Part shown: piece by piece, positions 33,259 to 34,648 of the stretch
Layout of the letters: each line of letters begins with the position of its first letter
Position numbering within the stretch: the first letter of the stretch is position 1
Assembly: GCA_017456585.1 (NCBI GenBank)
Contig: JAFTJD010000057.1
Coordinates: 1 to 34,648 of the forward strand
From: Lachnospiraceae bacterium
Lineage (GTDB): Bacteria > Bacillota > Clostridia > Lachnospirales > Lachnospiraceae
Length of the DNA: 34,648 nt
Direction of reading: 5' to 3'
Program-made: the position numbers and the translations under genes
Notes under the pieces: generated by a model
Told to the model about the DNA's origin: nothing
Databases searched by the model: none
Seen by the model: the letters and a program-made list of their open reading frames with translations, nothing else

Positions 33259-33489
33259 ATGAGAAAAAAGACGGATGCATACAGAAATTTAATGTTAATT
33301 TCACAATTGGGAATAAACATTCTGGTGCCCGTCTTTTTGTGTCTTTTTATCGGCCTCTGGCTGGATGACAAATTTAACACATGGTTTACGATACCGCTTT
33401 TGGTTTTGGGATTCCTGGCGGGCGGAAGAAATGCATACATTATGGCGATGAACTCCGTGCGTAAAGACGAACGAGACAGGAGAAAATAA
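33259..33489 (+). CDS. AtpZ/AtpI-family small membrane protein
   Basis: 76 aa with two membrane helices (about 12-32 and 40-60), containing LISQLGINILVPVFLCLFIG and WLDDKF, the AtpZ-like pattern in which the first gene of Firmicute atp operons encodes a small accessory (ion-channel or assembly) protein. The ATG at 33259 follows AGGAGAAGGG; an in-frame ATG at 33229 lies before that site and was rejected. It stops 2 nt before atpI, so they are coupled. Confidence 0.85.
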   Translation: MRKKTDAYRNLMLISQLGINILVPVFLCLFIGLWLDDKFNTWFTIPLLVLGFLAGGRNAYIMAMNSVRKDERDRRK

Positions 33490-33491
33490 CA

Positions 33492-33881
33492 ATGACCCGA
33501 GAGAAGAAGCAGGATAATAATATCGTAAAAGAAATGGTTTTAGGAATTTTGGCAGTTAATCTCTTGGTTGCGATAATCGGATTGATTTTTGTGCCACAGA
33601 GAGTAGTTTTTCTGATAGGATTGTTGATGGGATTAGTTGTTGCGGTTCTAATGATTTTATCCATGAAACATTCTATCGAGAAGGCTATGGATTTTGGAGA
33701 AAAGGGTGCTAAGTTACAGACTATTAAGGGATATGCTTTCCGTACAGTGCTTGTTGTTGCAGGTTTTGTAGGAGCGTATTTTATCGGAATATGGGCAATG
33801 GCATCATTTTTTCTCGGAGTTATGAGTATGAAGGCGGCAGCGTATATGCAACCTTATACAAAGAAGTTTTTACATCATTGA
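33492..33881 (+). CDS. atpI: ATP synthase subunit I
   Basis: 129 aa with four predicted membrane helices (about 14-32, 36-54, 77-96, 98-115). It has low sequence conservation, as is usual for AtpI, which helps c-ring assembly. The call rests on topology, length and position directly between the AtpZ-like gene and atpB. CAGGAG at about 33479 is its ribosome binding site. It may also be described as ATP synthase subunit I-like. Confidence 0.8.
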   Translation: MTREKKQDNNIVKEMVLGILAVNLLVAIIGLIFVPQRVVFLIGLLMGLVVAVLMILSMKHSIEKAMDFGEKGAKLQTIKGYAFRTVLVVAGFVGAYFIGIWAMASFFLGVMSMKAAAYMQPYTKKFLHH

Positions 33882-33899
33882 AGGAATTGAGGTGATAGG

Positions 33900-34640
33900 G
33901 TGAACCTGTTAGCAGCAACAGGCATAGTACAAGAGTTTAAGACTTTTTGGACATCAAGGGAAGCTGATTTTTCCATACAGTATCTGACAGACTTCGAGTT
34001 GTTCGGGCAGAAGCTTTCGATTACTACAACTCATGTTTGCACGATTATAGTTACGGCACTCTTGATTTTACTTGCGGTTTTGGCGAACAAATGTGTCAAG
34101 AAAGCAAAAGAGATTCCTGGATATTTCCAGAATTTCCTAGAACTTATCGTGGACATGCTTGACAATATGGTAGAGAACACGATGGGCAAGAATAGCAGAA
34201 GATTTGTTAATTATATATCATCGATTTTTCTGTTTATTTTGCTAAGTAATATTTCAGGTATTTTTGGACTTAGACCACCGACTGCCGATTATGGTGTAAC
34301 ATTACCGCTCGGTCTTATTACTTTTGCATTAGTGCATTATAATGGTGTTAAGAAAAACAAAGCGGGGCATTTTAAGGCTATGTTTAAGCCAATCCTGCTT
34401 TCTCCGATTAACATTATCGGTGAGATAGCAGTTCCGTTATCATTATCGTTACGTCTCTTTGGTAACGTGCTTTCGGGAACTGTACTTATGGGATTATTGT
34501 ACGGACTTGTACCGGTGCTGGTAAGACTCGGTGTTCCGGCAGTACTTCATGTGTATTTCGATTTGTTTTCAGGAGCGATTCAGACATATGTATTCTGTAT
34601 GCTCACAATGGTATATGTAAATGATAAAATAGCAGATTAA
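33900..34640 (+). CDS. atpB: ATP synthase Fo subunit a
   Basis: 246-aa membrane protein of the Fo motor, forming the proton (or Na+) half-channels against the c-ring. The essential arginine is seen in LSLSLRLFGNVLSG, and LFSGAIQTYVFCMLTMVYV is the last conserved helix. About six membrane helices are predicted. The start is GTG, with GAGGTGAT at 33889-33896; no better ATG fits. Full length for the family. The operon should continue with atpE beyond the window edge, eight bases after the stop. Confidence 0.95.
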   Translation: MNLLAATGIVQEFKTFWTSREADFSIQYLTDFELFGQKLSITTTHVCTIIVTALLILLAVLANKCVKKAKEIPGYFQNFLELIVDMLDNMVENTMGKNSRRFVNYISSIFLFILLSNISGIFGLRPPTADYGVTLPLGLITFALVHYNGVKKNKAGHFKAMFKPILLSPINIIGEIAVPLSLSLRLFGNVLSGTVLMGLLYGLVPVLVRLGVPAVLHVYFDLFSGAIQTYVFCMLTMVYVNDKIAD

Positions 34641-34648
34641 TATTAAGG

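Overview
The window reads as a chromosomal segment from a low-to-mid GC, Gram-positive anaerobe of the class Clostridia, most like the family Lachnospiraceae (Lachnospira/Eubacterium, Roseburia or Butyrivibrio relatives). The reasons are the strong GGAGG ribosome binding sites, sigma-A promoters of the TTGACA-17-TATAAT type, a T-box in front of asnS, lipoproteins with Gram-positive-style signal peptides, a pectin-type GH105 hydrolase, and a Firmicute-style atp operon start. The genus cannot be fixed from sequence reading alone. There is no prophage, conjugative element, IS transposase, rRNA, tRNA or CRISPR array.

Layout. 1-4269: a large lipoprotein with about seven degenerate helical repeats and a C-terminal HExxH peptidase domain, then a class I glutamine amidotransferase-like hydrolase (peptidase C26). 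4270-6761: tRNA CCA-adding enzyme and a short M56 (BlaR1/MecR1-type) membrane peptidase. 7074-10861: GH105 unsaturated rhamnogalacturonyl hydrolase, iron-type alcohol dehydrogenase and aldehyde dehydrogenase. 10862-15936: a strong promoter and long structured leader, a PurF-like protein that lacks the catalytic cysteine, and full-length carB. 15937-16586: a gap with a hairpin and 20-bp tandem repeats. 16587-16967: a small membrane-anchored protein on the minus strand. 17144-20109: promoter, T-box with an AAC (Asn) specifier, asnS, asnA and terminator, a coherent asparagine-supply operon. 20443-27822: a lipoprotein, a CofE-like ligase, a CPA2-type antiporter, an S66 carboxypeptidase, an alpha/alpha-toroid-like protein and a beta-rich protein. 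28115-29967: a zinc-ribbon protein and a TPM-domain membrane protein, overlapping by 4 nt. 30048-31450: cyclophilin and a GNAT fusion. 31626-33172: two divergent membrane proteins. 33190-34640: promoter, AtpZ-like protein, AtpI and AtpB, the start of the F1Fo ATP synthase operon, which runs out of the window.

The most unusual content is between the genes. At least eight intergenic gaps hold long imperfect palindromes. Five of them (6750-7034, 8117-8253, 11020-11222, 17452-17600, 22992-23157) share, to differing degrees, conserved boxes such as GAGCCAAG, ATTTGGCGA and TTACGAATGG. The stem arms around these boxes differ in sequence between copies but stay self-complementary within each copy. 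The two clearest copies are at 6750 and 8117; the others are more diverged. A second family joins a roughly 320-bp nested palindrome at 24539-24859 to a single-armed relative at 31471-31599. A third kind, at 21328-21552, is a chain of hairpins between convergent genes. Several arms begin at or overlap a stop codon. They could be structured RNA, non-autonomous mobile elements or transcription-end structures; the sequence alone does not decide between these.
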